In this document: positions 27,317 to 34,824 of the stretch, in pieces | How positions within the stretch are numbered: the first letter of the stretch is position 1 | Layout of the letters: each line of letters begins with the position of its first letter | NCBI GenBank assembly: GCA_937896885.1 | Contig: CALBNX010000077.1 | Coordinates: 1-64,000, forward strand | DNA: 64,000 nt | Origin: an uncultured Clostridia bacterium | GTDB taxonomy: Bacteria; Bacillota; Clostridia; Oscillospirales; Acutalibacteraceae | Reading direction: 5' to 3' | Position numbers and translations under genes: made by a program | The notes under the pieces: generated by a model | What the model was told of the DNA's origin: nothing | The model's database searches: none | What the model saw: the letters and a program-made list of their open reading frames with translations, nothing else

Positions 27317-28165
27317 TTATTCAGGAAGAATTGCGTTTGTTGTAATGTATTTCACGCCGTTTGCAATCATGTTGTTGAGCATTTCTTTTGTGTCAACTGT
27401 CCAGCAAGCAGCAGTAAGATTATTGTCGTGAATTTTCTGAATCATTTCAGGTTTGCCACGCTTTGCTTCAAAAGCAACGCCGTTACCGTTTTCAATACAT
27501 TCCTGAAGCTTTTCATCTGTAATTGTGTGCATTAAATACCAAAGTTCCATGTCTGGTGAAAGATTTCTGAATTCACGAAGCACAGGAGCATGGAATGAAA
27601 TAAGAATAACATCTTTTTCAATGTCATATTTACGGATGATTTCGAGCAAGTCTGCAACTTTTTCAACACGCTTGTCCTTAACTTCAATCATTGGACGAAT
27701 ATTTGCTTCTTTGCATATTTCAATAAAGTCTTCAACAAGGCAAACTGTTGCATCAGGATAATCTTCAATATTTGCACCATTTGTGAATTTAACTTTTGAA
27801 AGGGTTTCATAAGACATTTTCTTAACATCGCCCTTTTCTTTTGCCATTGACTGAAGCATATAGTCGTGAATAATTACCCACTTGTTGTCAGTTGTGCAAT
27901 GCACATCACATTCAAGAGCGTAATAATTGTGCTTTGCTGCTTCTTTGAATGCTTCGATTGTATTTTCAGGGACGATTGAAGAAAGTCCTCTGTGAGCAGT
28001 AAGGTGAATTTCATCTAATTTTGCATCAGTTGATTCTGTAAAAGTGATAATAGGTTTTGGACCTTTCACACCATAGCGAACATCAACATAAGCCTTTCTT
28101 GCAGCGATGCCGAGTGCAGCTGCAGGGATTGCAAAACCTAAAAATTTCTTTGTGCCTTTTTTCAT
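27317..28165 (-). CDS. Glycerophosphodiester phosphodiesterase
   Basis: A 282-residue GDPD-family TIM barrel that hydrolyses glycerophosphodiesters to glycerol-3-phosphate and an alcohol. The catalytic HRG in LTAHRGLSSIVPENT and the downstream metal ligand pattern ALECDVHCT with the second histidine in VIIHDYML are visible. A short hydrophobic N terminus may anchor it to the membrane. First gene of the gltX-glnS operon (10-base gap). Two ATGs five codons apart are possible; 28165 is preferred for GGGTGG spacing. Confidence 0.88.
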   Translation of the reverse strand: MKKGTKKFLGFAIPAAALGIAARKAYVDVRYGVKGPKPIITFTESTDAKLDEIHLTAHRGLSSIVPENTIEAFKEAAKHNYYALECDVHCTTDNKWVIIHDYMLQSMAKEKGDVKKMSYETLSKVKFTNGANIEDYPDATVCLVEDFIEICKEANIRPMIEVKDKRVEKVADLLEIIRKYDIEKDVILISFHAPVLREFRNLSPDMELWYLMHTITDEKLQECIENGNGVAFEAKRGKPEMIQKIHDNNLTAACWTVDTKEMLNNMIANGVKYITTNAILPE

Positions 28166-28203
28166 TTTAATGCCACCCATTCCACAAAAATATAATTATA
28201 AAC

Positions 28204-28232
28204 ATTATACAATAAAACTGCTCAAAAGTAAA
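28204..28232 (-). promoter_or_regulatory. Promoter of the GDPD-gltX-glnS operon
   Basis: Minus strand TTTACT, 17 bases, TATAAT, 39 bases before the GDPD start. Confidence 0.65.
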
Positions 28233-28243
28233 TGCAAAATAGC

Positions 28244-28276
28244 AAAAAAATGGCGCTCTCAAGGGGCGAGAGCGCT
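28244..28276 (-). terminator. Terminator of the FAD oxidoreductase gene
   Basis: On the minus strand AGCGCTCT pairs with AGAGCGC(C) around a 9-base loop and is followed by seven T residues, 17 bases after the stop codon. Confidence 0.85.
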
Positions 28277-28292
28277 AATTTTTATCAATATT

Positions 28293-29621
28293 TTAATGTT
28301 TGAAACATTTGTTGTATTCTTTAACCCACTTAAGCACTGCTTGACGGTTATAAATAGGTGGCATTGCGGCAGTAACAGCAGTTGCTTTTGCCAGTTGCAA
28401 GCCCATATTAACAACCTTTTTGAGAATGACTTTGTTGTTGAGAAGTCCTTCAACTTTAATCTTAATATCAGCAGGAGTCATTCCGCTGAGCATTGCACCG
28501 AGACTTGAAGATTCTGCGTCAATTGTCATATCTTCTGCGTTGAGAATACCCTTTGCAAAAATATAATCTAATTCGTGACCTTCAAGGCGGGTAAGCAGTA
28601 ATTTAACGCAAGCCATAGGCGCCATTGCCGCGCCGATTTCTTTGTAGTAATTCTTTTGGTATGTCCAAAGAGTTTCTGCGCTATATGAACAATTTTTATC
28701 TTCAGAAATTGCATCTGCAAGAATTTTTGCAGCTTTAAGTGCGTTTGCAATACCTGAACCGATAACTGGCACAGTCATAAAAGCAGAGTCACCGATAGCA
28801 GCATAACCATCTGCAACCATAATACCAAGTGGTTGACGAACAGGAATATTCGCAAAATCACCTGCACGAATAATTTTTGTGCCAATGCTTGGATTTGATT
28901 TTCTTAAATCTTCAATCTGCTCGTTTGCATAATCAAGGTCAAACTTGTGGAATCGACCAATAAGTACATCTGTATATTTTTCTTCAGTTGCAACCCAAGA
29001 AATACCTAATTGGTTGTTAGGCAACATAATAATCTTGAACTTTTCGTCATCATTAACTTCAGCGGTTTTATTGAAGAACGCACGGTAAACATAAAATTGC
29101 TCGTATTCGATAGGATTATTCTGAACACCGAATGATTCAGGCAAATTTTGTCTGACAGGGGAGTTAAGGCCACAAGCGTCAATCACAAGGTCACCAAAAT
29201 ATTCGCCTTTTTCAGTTTTAATACCAACAACTCGGTTGCCATAGAGAATAGGACCAAGAACATTTTGTTTATATTCAAACTTAACCCCGGCTTCAACTGC
29301 GTGAGAAATGAGATATTTATAAATCTCACTGCGCTCCATCTGAATTTCTTTTCTGTCGTCTTCAGTATTCTGTGTAAGTGCTGTTTCCATTGCAGGACCA
29401 TAGAATGTTACGTCATTTTTAAGGTTATAAAGTTTCTTGTCAGGAATTGGCAAACCAATAGCCAAAAGTCCTTTTTTGTCAAAAATATCAGTCCAATCAT
29501 AACCCATTTTTGTTTTAGCATTTCTCTCATAAACGGTAACATCAAAGCCACGCTTTGCAAGAAGCATAGCAGCGGCAATACCGCCGTGGCCACCACCGGC
29601 AACAATAATTTTCTTTCCCAT
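28293..29621 (-). CDS. FAD-dependent oxidoreductase
   Basis: A 442-residue flavoprotein of the PHBH/geranylgeranyl-reductase-like fold. The N-terminal dinucleotide motif is VAGGGHGGIAAAMLL (residues 7-21), the central GD motif is AIGDSAFM with the following PVIGSGIANALKAAK helix. It looks like a squalene-epoxidase/halogenase/hydroxylase relative, but its substrate cannot be told. The upstream in-frame ATG at 29666 has no ribosome site; AAGGGG precedes 29621. Stands alone with its own promoter and terminator. Confidence 0.8.
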   Translation of the reverse strand: MGKKIIVAGGGHGGIAAAMLLAKRGFDVTVYERNAKTKMGYDWTDIFDKKGLLAIGLPIPDKKLYNLKNDVTFYGPAMETALTQNTEDDRKEIQMERSEIYKYLISHAVEAGVKFEYKQNVLGPILYGNRVVGIKTEKGEYFGDLVIDACGLNSPVRQNLPESFGVQNNPIEYEQFYVYRAFFNKTAEVNDDEKFKIIMLPNNQLGISWVATEEKYTDVLIGRFHKFDLDYANEQIEDLRKSNPSIGTKIIRAGDFANIPVRQPLGIMVADGYAAIGDSAFMTVPVIGSGIANALKAAKILADAISEDKNCSYSAETLWTYQKNYYKEIGAAMAPMACVKLLLTRLEGHELDYIFAKGILNAEDMTIDAESSSLGAMLSGMTPADIKIKVEGLLNNKVILKKVVNMGLQLAKATAVTAAMPPIYNRQAVLKWVKEYNKCFKH

Positions 29622-29656
29622 AAAACAAATCCCCTTTGTAAGAATTATGTAAATAA

Positions 29657-29685
29657 ATGGTAACATATTTTTAAGTGGATTTCAA
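29657..29685 (-). promoter_or_regulatory. Promoter of the FAD oxidoreductase gene
   Basis: Minus strand TTGAAA, 17 bases, TACCAT, 36 bases upstream of the start codon. Confidence 0.5.
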
Positions 29686-29817
29686 TAAGATAATAGGACT
29701 TATATAATGTATCCAACAAATTGTAGTTTGTCGGGATAGTTAATATGATAAGCGTAGGGCGGGGGCTTGCTCCCGCCGTTTGAAGTGCATAAGATAATCA
29801 GGGTTTGTCTAACAGAA

Positions 29818-29847
29818 TGCAAAGTGCAGAGTGCAGAGTGCAGAGTG
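29818..29847 (+). repeat. Period-7 tandem tract, TGCAGAG type
   Basis: Four heptamers TGCAAAG, TGCAGAG, TGCAGAG, TGCAGAG and a trailing TG. The same period and a related motif occur at 30769-30796 and 61418-61447. Confidence 0.85.
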
Positions 29848-29891
29848 TCGGAACTGCGTTGCGAATTATAGATATAATTCATTTTGTGCGT

Positions 29892-29968
29892 TGTAGGGGA
29901 CGACGACTCGGCGTCCCGCAGGTTTTGATGTTAATTGTTTCGGGCTGCCGTGGTCGTCAGCCCCTACA
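29892..29968 (+). repeat. 77-bp element with inverted ends
   Basis: The ends TGTAGGGGACGACGACTCGG and the reverse complement of CCGTGGTCGTCAGCCCCTACA agree at most positions. The result is a small MITE-like palindromic element with no coding capacity. Confidence 0.6.
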
Positions 29969-30188
29969 TTGTTTGATGGTCGATTTTAACGAGATATTAG
30001 AATCGACAAATTCAAATTTGTTTATTCTTGTTTAAAAGCTTGACGAGTGCTTCGATTACCTAGACAAAAATAAAAAGTCCCGAAAAAATCGAAACTTTTC
30101 ATTTTAATGTGAAGCGACTACATACGAGATGTTTTTCCTTTGTTCTTATCAGTTATTGAACTCTCACATAAATCACGGCAAAGCTGTG

Positions 30189-30359
30189 TATATCATCAAT
30201 TCCTGTGGGAATTGCATATCATCAAAACAAAGTTTTGTATATCATCATTGCGAAAGCTTTTTGATACACACCTAAAGGTGTGATGAGATACAAAGGCGGC
30301 ATTGCCACTTTTGATGATATACACGCTACGCGTGATGATATGCCAGTGCTTTCGCAATG
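30189..30359 (+). repeat. Array of small hairpins separated by ATATCATCA spacers
   Basis: ATATCATCA occurs at 30190-30198, 30216-30224 and 30239-30247; its reverse complement TGATGATAT occurs at 30312-30320 and 30333-30341, with a degenerate copy at 30281-30290. Between them sit different small palindromes, such as CAATTCCTGTGGGAATTG, CAAAACAAAGTTTTG, ACACCTAAAGGTGT and CACGCTACGCGTG. A perfect 12-bp inverted pair (30246-30257 with 30348-30359) encloses the right half. Confidence 0.75.
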
Positions 30360-30361
30360 GA

Positions 30362-30394
30362 TAAAAAATCGACAGGTTGAAACCTGTCGATTTT
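30362..30394 (-). terminator. Terminator of ssrA
   Basis: A perfect stem, ATCGACAGGTT with AACCTGTCGAT on either side of a 3-base loop, ends in TTTTTT on the minus strand immediately after the tmRNA CCA end. Confidence 0.9.
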
Positions 30395-30747
30395 TGGTGG
30401 AGATGGCGAGAGTCGAACTCGCGTCCGAAAATCTATTCCTGAAACTTTCTACGAGTGTAGTTTATCTATTGTCATTCCCTACGGGACAGCCGACAAACAG
30501 GCATTCCTTTCAGTAGCCCTGTGATGTGTGACGGACTACAAGGCGGTTATCCGTTCACATTTACTGCTAAATGACACTCCTTACCGAGCCGCAGTTCTCT
30601 CGGGGGAATGCTCGCCGCTAATTAAGCAGCAAGAAGTACTTTTTCGTTTTTGTCGTTTATTTTTGATAAACCGTCCGTTTTATAGTGGTCAGACTCCACT
30701 ACTCGCTTATCGCAGTTCAAAATCCCCGTCGAAATCCTTTCATCCCC
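30395..30747 (-). ncRNA. ssrA: Transfer-messenger RNA
   Basis: On the minus strand the RNA starts GGGGATGAAAGG, continues with the conserved TTTCGACGGGGATTTTGA region and ends with the TpsiC arm and CTCCACCA, so CCA is encoded. About 353 bases. The tag reading frame ends with codons for NDKNEKVLLAA (30625-30657) and TAA at 30622-30624; with the alanine loaded on tmRNA the tag should be A-NDKNEKVLLAA or close to it. It rescues stalled ribosomes together with SmpB, encoded about 700 bases upstream. Confidence 0.96.
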
Positions 30748-30768
30748 ATATATATCGCTTCGCTCAAG

Positions 30769-30796
30769 TGAAGAGTGAAGAATGAAAAGTGAAAAG
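30769..30796 (+). repeat. Period-7 tandem tract, TGAARAR type
   Basis: Four heptamers TGAAGAG, TGAAGAA, TGAAAAG, TGAAAAG lie just upstream of ssrA, where its promoter would be expected. A small hairpin (GGATGC...GCATCC, 30803-30818) follows and may end the zinc-ribbon gene on the minus strand. Confidence 0.8.
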
Positions 30797-30822
30797 TTAA
30801 GGGGATGCTGACGCATCCGATA

Positions 30823-31434
30823 TTATTGTTTGTTATAGTATGACAATGAAGCAATGAAATATGTACGGATATACCCAGCTTTTGCCACCACAACAAACTC
30901 TTTGGTTTGTGGATTAAAATAAGCAGTGTCACCGTCTTCTTTCTGCTTTTTTGACAGTGTATTTTTTTGTTGAATTACTGCATTTGCTTTATAAAGATAT
31001 TCTTCCATATCCTTAGAATTTGTTTCTTTGCCGTGTTTGATATAATGCTCTGTCATAGAGTCCATATCATAAAAGGTGCGAGGATAACAAGATGTGTCAA
31101 ATTCTTGAATATCAATATGTCTTTTGATTTTTGCAAGACAAAAAATCGCAAAAAACGCTATCAAATCAAGAAAAACAGTAGGTAAAGTGATTCCACCATT
31201 AGCCAATATGCTCATTACGGTAACAAAAGTGGCAACACAGAAAATTGCAGAAATGCAAGTCGCACGATTGCCTAACGGTACATTTGCGGTATAGCTTCTA
31301 TACCCACCATTTTTGTTTTTATCACGACAAGACTTGCATCTTTTTGGCAAATCAAGATTTTTAGATTTATAAAAAGCTATTTCAGATTGAGAGAGTGTAA
31401 AAACTTTTCCACATTGAACACAAGTTCTGTTCAT
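30823..31434 (-). CDS. Zinc-ribbon membrane protein with orphan C-terminal domain
   Basis: A 203-residue protein in three parts. Residues 1-40 form a zinc ribbon with C5, C8, C33 and C36 of the 'FYxxKxLxLPKRCxxCR' type. Residues 57-78 and 82-101 are two membrane spans. Residues 118-203 form a domain (HYIKHGKET...GYIRTYFIA) that is clearly similar to the free-standing 91-residue protein at 37996-38271. That domain resembles, by pattern only, the C-terminal RNase-like (BECR) domains of polymorphic toxins; this is a guess. The start is 3 bases after smpB, so it is cotranscribed with it. Confidence 0.75.
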   Translation of the reverse strand: MNRTCVQCGKVFTLSQSEIAFYKSKNLDLPKRCKSCRDKNKNGGYRSYTANVPLGNRATCISAIFCVATFVTVMSILANGGITLPTVFLDLIAFFAIFCLAKIKRHIDIQEFDTSCYPRTFYDMDSMTEHYIKHGKETNSKDMEEYLYKANAVIQQKNTLSKKQKEDGDTAYFNPQTKEFVVVAKAGYIRTYFIASLSYYNKQ

Positions 31435-31436
31435 AT

Positions 31437-31904
31437 TTATCTCATTCTCTCTTTCATTGTGCGCTCGATATTACGCTCGGCTTCTTTTTTTGCGGCAACA
31501 TCACGCTTGTCGTAAAGCTTTTTACCTTTACAAAGACCAACTTGTACCTTTGCTCGACCTTTTTTGAAATATATTGACAAAGGAATAAGCGTAAGTCCGT
31601 CTTGTTTTGTTGTGCCGAGAAGTCGCATAATCTCTTTTTTGTGCATTAAAAGTTTGCGCACTCTCATCGGGTCACGGTTGAAAATGTTGCCGTGGTCATA
31701 GGGGCTAATATGCATACCGTTGACGAAAAGCTCACCTTCGACGATACTGCACCAAGCATCTTTAAGATTGCATTTGCCCTGTCTTAAAGACTTGACTTCT
31801 GTGCCCACAAGTTTAATACCTGCTTCAAAACTCTCTATGACAAAATAATCATGGAGAGCTTTTTTGTTTTGTGCAATTGTAGTGTTAGTGTTTTTCTCTA
31901 CCAT
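31437..31904 (-). CDS. smpB: SsrA-binding protein
   Basis: A 155-residue tmRNA partner that delivers tmRNA to stalled ribosomes. The core is typical: NKKALHDYFV, GIKLVGTEVKSLRQGK and FVNGMHISPY near the start, KGRAKVQVGLCKGKKLYDKR and a basic C-terminal tail that becomes a helix in the mRNA channel. AAGGTA precedes the start. Located between recR and the zinc-ribbon gene, with ssrA nearby on the same strand. Confidence 0.96.
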   Translation of the reverse strand: MVEKNTNTTIAQNKKALHDYFVIESFEAGIKLVGTEVKSLRQGKCNLKDAWCSIVEGELFVNGMHISPYDHGNIFNRDPMRVRKLLMHKKEIMRLLGTTKQDGLTLIPLSIYFKKGRAKVQVGLCKGKKLYDKRDVAAKKEAERNIERTMKERMR

Positions 31905-31921
31905 AATTATTTACCTTATCA

Positions 31922-32515
31922 TTATAACAGATTTCTACCCTGAATTGCTCTGGAAAGTGTTACCTCATCTGCATATTCAAGGTCGCTACCAACAGGAATA
32001 CCATAAGCCAAACGGCTCACTTTAATGCCCATTGGTTTGAGAAGACGAGCAATATACATTGCGGTTGCTTCGCCTTCTGCGGTGGGGTTTGTTGCCATAA
32101 TAACTTCGTTGACAGAGTCGTCAGCCATTCTGCTGATTAACTCTTTAATGCGAATATTATCAGGGCCAATTCCGTTCATTGGTGAAATTACACCGTGCAA
32201 CACATGATATGTACCCTTATATTCGTGGGTGCGTTCAAATGCTGCAACATCTCTTGGATTTTCAACAACACAGATAGTTGAATTATCACGATTTGCGTTA
32301 CTACAAATAGTACATTTTTCACCTTCGGTAAGATTGCAACAAACATTACAGGTGTGAATGTTTATATGAGCATTGTTTATTGCGTCAACAAGACTTTTTG
32401 TTTCACCGTCGTCAAGTCCAAGAATATAATACGCCATTCTCTCCGCCGATTTTACACCGACAGAGGGCATTTTGCGAAATTCTTCTATCAACTTTTCAAG
32501 TGATACAATAGCCAT
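31922..32515 (-). CDS. recR: Recombination protein RecR
   Basis: A 197-residue DNA-clamp protein of the RecFOR pathway that helps load RecA at gaps. The N-terminal helix-hairpin-helix (MPSVGVKSAERMAYYIL), a four-cysteine zinc finger (CNVC...CTIC) and the Toprim core (ICVVENPRDVAAFE, ATNPTAEGEATAMYIA) are all present. Directly downstream of ybaB and dnaX, the widely conserved order. TTGGAG precedes the ATG. Confidence 0.96.
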   Translation of the reverse strand: MAIVSLEKLIEEFRKMPSVGVKSAERMAYYILGLDDGETKSLVDAINNAHINIHTCNVCCNLTEGEKCTICSNANRDNSTICVVENPRDVAAFERTHEYKGTYHVLHGVISPMNGIGPDNIRIKELISRMADDSVNEVIMATNPTAEGEATAMYIARLLKPMGIKVSRLAYGIPVGSDLEYADEVTLSRAIQGRNLL

Positions 32516-32527
32516 AATTTACTCCAA

Positions 32528-32863
32528 TTAGAATCCAAGACCTGGAATGTTCATTCCGCCTGTGATTTTTCCCATTTCTCTTTCCATTGTTTCGTCTGCT
32601 TTTCTCATTGCTTCGTTAACTGCTGCAACGAGCAAATCTTCAAGCATTTCAACATCTTCAGGGTCAACAACGTCTGGTTGAATGTTAACAGAAACAACCT
32701 GATGCTTGCCGTTAACTTTAACATCGATAGCTCCGCCACCAGCTGATGCTGAATATTCTGCTTCTTCGCATTCTTTTTGAACACGAGCCATATCGTCCTG
32801 CATTTGTTGAAGGCGTTTCATCATATTTGCTTGACCGCCCTGATTTGGAATTCTTGCTTTCAT
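32528..32863 (-). CDS. YbaB/EbfC nucleoid-associated protein
   Basis: A 111-residue dimeric DNA-binding protein of the YbaB/EbfC family, with the Gln/Met-rich helix MMKRLQQMQDDMARVQKE followed by the GGGAIDVKVNGKHQVVSV core. The start at 32863 follows GAGGAGG; the upstream in-frame start lies inside dnaX. The dnaX-ybaB-recR order is conserved across Firmicutes. Confidence 0.94.
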   Translation of the reverse strand: MKARIPNQGGQANMMKRLQQMQDDMARVQKECEEAEYSASAGGGAIDVKVNGKHQVVSVNIQPDVVDPEDVEMLEDLLVAAVNEAMRKADETMEREMGKITGGMNIPGLGF

Positions 32864-32864
32864 T

Positions 32865-34508
32865 TTATTTATCCTCCTCAATATTCACACCAAGTTGTTT
32901 TGCCTTTGACACAAGGTCAGAAAGGGGGTTCTTTGGTGCTTCTTCTTGCTTGTTGTTATAAACTGCAAGGGTATAATTTTTGCCGGTTACATCTAAAACC
33001 GCTTGTTTTATAATCTTTGAATATTCACCAGTTTTAAGATACATTTCAAGAACAGGTGAACCCTTGATTAACAAATATTTATCCTGATGCACAAATGCAC
33101 TTGAGCCTGAAAGCATAACAATAAGACTCTTGTCGTTTTCATAAAGCTTATCAAGAACTTCTGGCCATCTGTCAAAAGCAACTGTGCCTGTTGATTGCAC
33201 AGCGGGTTGCACTTTTTCTTCTTTTACAGGTGGTGCAACAGGCTTAGGTTCTTCTTTTATGGGCTCGGGTTTTGGTTCAGGTTTTGTTTCTTGAACCTTA
33301 ACTTCTTCTTTTGGCTCTTCTTTAACAGGTGCAGAAACAGGTTCTGCTTTAACCTGAATATTGCCTGATTTTATAGCACTTTCCAACTCACTGAGTCTGC
33401 GAAGAATTGCATTGACGTCTGTGTCAAGACTTGGTGTGCAAAGCCTGATAATGCAAAGCTCTGCGCTTGTTCTTCTGTTAGCACCCTGTTTCATAGTTGA
33501 AGCAGATGCTGTGAGAATATCAATACAAGACATAATTGTCGCAAGAGTTGTCTTTTCACTCTGTTGACGGATTATATCAATTTCGCCCTGTGAACAGATA
33601 ATCATACTCTCAAAATTCTTAACGGCTTTTGAAACCATAAGATTTCTGAAATGACTTGTGAGTTCTGTGATAAGACGCTCCATATCACAAGAGTCATTAT
33701 AAAGCTTATCAACGATTTCGAGTGCTTTTGCAGGATTTTTTTGGATTATTGAATCGCAAAGTTCGAAAATATATTCACGACCTGCAAGCCCTGCACTTTT
33801 TGCGACTGCTGTTGAGTCAATAACACCTTCAACAGATGAACAACGGTCTAAAAGTGAAAGTGCATCACGCATTGCACCGTCTGCAATTCTTGCAATAAGC
33901 ATTGCGCCGTCATCGGCAAGAGTGAGATTTTCTTTTATAGCAACTTCTTTAAGTCTTTCTGCTATTGCTTCAGGCTCGATTCGTTTGAAATCGAAGCGCT
34001 GACAACGAGAGAGAATTGTTGATGGAAGCTTGTGAACTTCTGTTGTTGCAAGAATGAAAATAACGTGTGCAGGGGGTTCTTCAAGAGTTTTGAGAAGTGC
34101 ATTGAATGCGCCGATTGAGAGCATATGAACTTCGTCGATAATATAAACTCTATATTTTGCATTAGCAGGAGTGAAGTTTGCTTCTTCTCTCAAATCACGA
34201 ATGTTATCTACACCGTTGTTTGATGCAGCGTCAATTTCAATGATATCAAGAATTGAACCATTGTCTATTCCGCGACAGATTTCGCATTCGTTACAAGGAT
34301 TTCCGTCGATAGGGTTAAGACAGTTGACGGCTTTTGAAAGAATTTTTGCACAAGAGGTTTTGCCAGTACCACGAGAACCTGTGAAAAGATAAGCGTGACT
34401 TGTTTTGCCAGATTTCACAGCATTTTCAAGTGTTTTTGTAATGTGCTCTTGTCCCACAACGCTTGTAAAGGTTGACGGACGATATTTTCTATAAAACGCA
34501 CGATACAT
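32865..34508 (-). CDS. dnaX: DNA polymerase III subunits gamma/tau
   Basis: A 547-residue clamp-loader ATPase. Walker A GSRGTGKTS (residues 44-52), the zinc module C63/C72/C75/C78, Walker B with DEVH (125-128) and the sensor LATTEVHKLP are clear. A Pro/Glu/Lys-rich linker (about 395-440) joins the clamp-loader part to a C-terminal tau-like region that would bind the polymerase. No obvious slippery A-run for frameshifted gamma is evident. Promoter probably shared with, or close to, the SRP RNA gene just upstream. Confidence 0.95.
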   Translation of the reverse strand: MYRAFYRKYRPSTFTSVVGQEHITKTLENAVKSGKTSHAYLFTGSRGTGKTSCAKILSKAVNCLNPIDGNPCNECEICRGIDNGSILDIIEIDAASNNGVDNIRDLREEANFTPANAKYRVYIIDEVHMLSIGAFNALLKTLEEPPAHVIFILATTEVHKLPSTILSRCQRFDFKRIEPEAIAERLKEVAIKENLTLADDGAMLIARIADGAMRDALSLLDRCSSVEGVIDSTAVAKSAGLAGREYIFELCDSIIQKNPAKALEIVDKLYNDSCDMERLITELTSHFRNLMVSKAVKNFESMIICSQGEIDIIRQQSEKTTLATIMSCIDILTASASTMKQGANRRTSAELCIIRLCTPSLDTDVNAILRRLSELESAIKSGNIQVKAEPVSAPVKEEPKEEVKVQETKPEPKPEPIKEEPKPVAPPVKEEKVQPAVQSTGTVAFDRWPEVLDKLYENDKSLIVMLSGSSAFVHQDKYLLIKGSPVLEMYLKTGEYSKIIKQAVLDVTGKNYTLAVYNNKQEEAPKNPLSDLVSKAKQLGVNIEEDK

Positions 34509-34541
34509 AAATTTCCCTCCTGTTTTTACACCTAGTAAAAA

Positions 34542-34681
34542 TGCCTTAACTCAGTCATGTGTCGTGCAGGCAGACTGTGGCGCCCGGTGCAAACCGCTTA
34601 ATGCTGCTCGGTTCCCCGCCTGACATGGTTCACAGCGCCCCGCCGCACAGGACCCACACGGCACACGACTGAATTAAGGCA
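34542..34681 (-). ncRNA. ffs: Signal recognition particle RNA, short form
   Basis: On the minus strand the RNA folds into one long hairpin: TGCCTTAA at the start pairs with TTAAGGCA at the end. The apex holds the conserved helix 8 motif, TGTCAGG...GGAAC...GAGCAGCATTAAGCGG, which binds Ffh. At about 140 bases it lacks room for the Alu domain found in the Bacillus-type RNA. A T-run (34535-34541) after the stem gives termination. Position directly upstream of dnaX matches Bacillus (scr-dnaX). Confidence 0.93.
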
Positions 34682-34700
34682 ATCAGTTATTTACCGACCT

Positions 34701-34729
34701 ATTATACTATATAATTAGAGTAATTTCAA
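34701..34729 (-). promoter_or_regulatory. Promoter of the SRP RNA gene
   Basis: Minus strand TTGAAA, exactly 17 bases, TATAAT; transcription would begin about a dozen bases before the mature RNA. Confidence 0.8.
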
Positions 34730-34752
34730 GAGAAAATATATAGTATTTTATG

Positions 34753-34781
34753 TTGTAGTTGCAAAGATTTTGTGATAGAAT
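34753..34781 (+). promoter_or_regulatory. Promoter of the hexosaminidase gene
   Basis: TTGTAG, 17 bases, TAGAAT, 43 bases before the start codon and diverging from the ffs promoter. Confidence 0.5.
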
Positions 34782-34824
34782 AAAATTGTATAATTTTAAC
34801 ATTAATTCACGGAGGATAAAACGG

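Larger units (their letters stand above)
29686..30361 (+). other. Repeat-rich gene-free region
   Basis: No credible gene lies in these 680 bases. The region is a mosaic of short palindromes and repeats: a hairpin ACAAATTGTAGTTTGT (29716-29731), a G/C-rich hairpin (29757-29777), a period-7 tract, a 77-bp inverted-repeat element, another hairpin ACAAATTCAAATTTGT (30006-30021) and the hairpin-cassette array. Open frames here are short and lack ribosome sites. Confidence 0.75.

Noticed and set aside
29148..29663. 171-codon reading frame on the plus strand
   Set aside because: It is antisense to the FAD oxidoreductase, has no ribosome site and a composition typical of a shadow frame.
30189..30359. 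CRISPR array
   Set aside because: The constant part is only 9 bases, it inverts midway, the spacers are palindromes, and no cas genes occur in the window.
30622..30816. Small protein gene ending NDKNEKVLLAA
   Set aside because: This is the tag frame of tmRNA read upstream into non-coding DNA, not a separate gene.
34759..34824. Longer start for the GH20 gene
   Set aside because: The extension crosses the predicted promoter and has no ribosome site.
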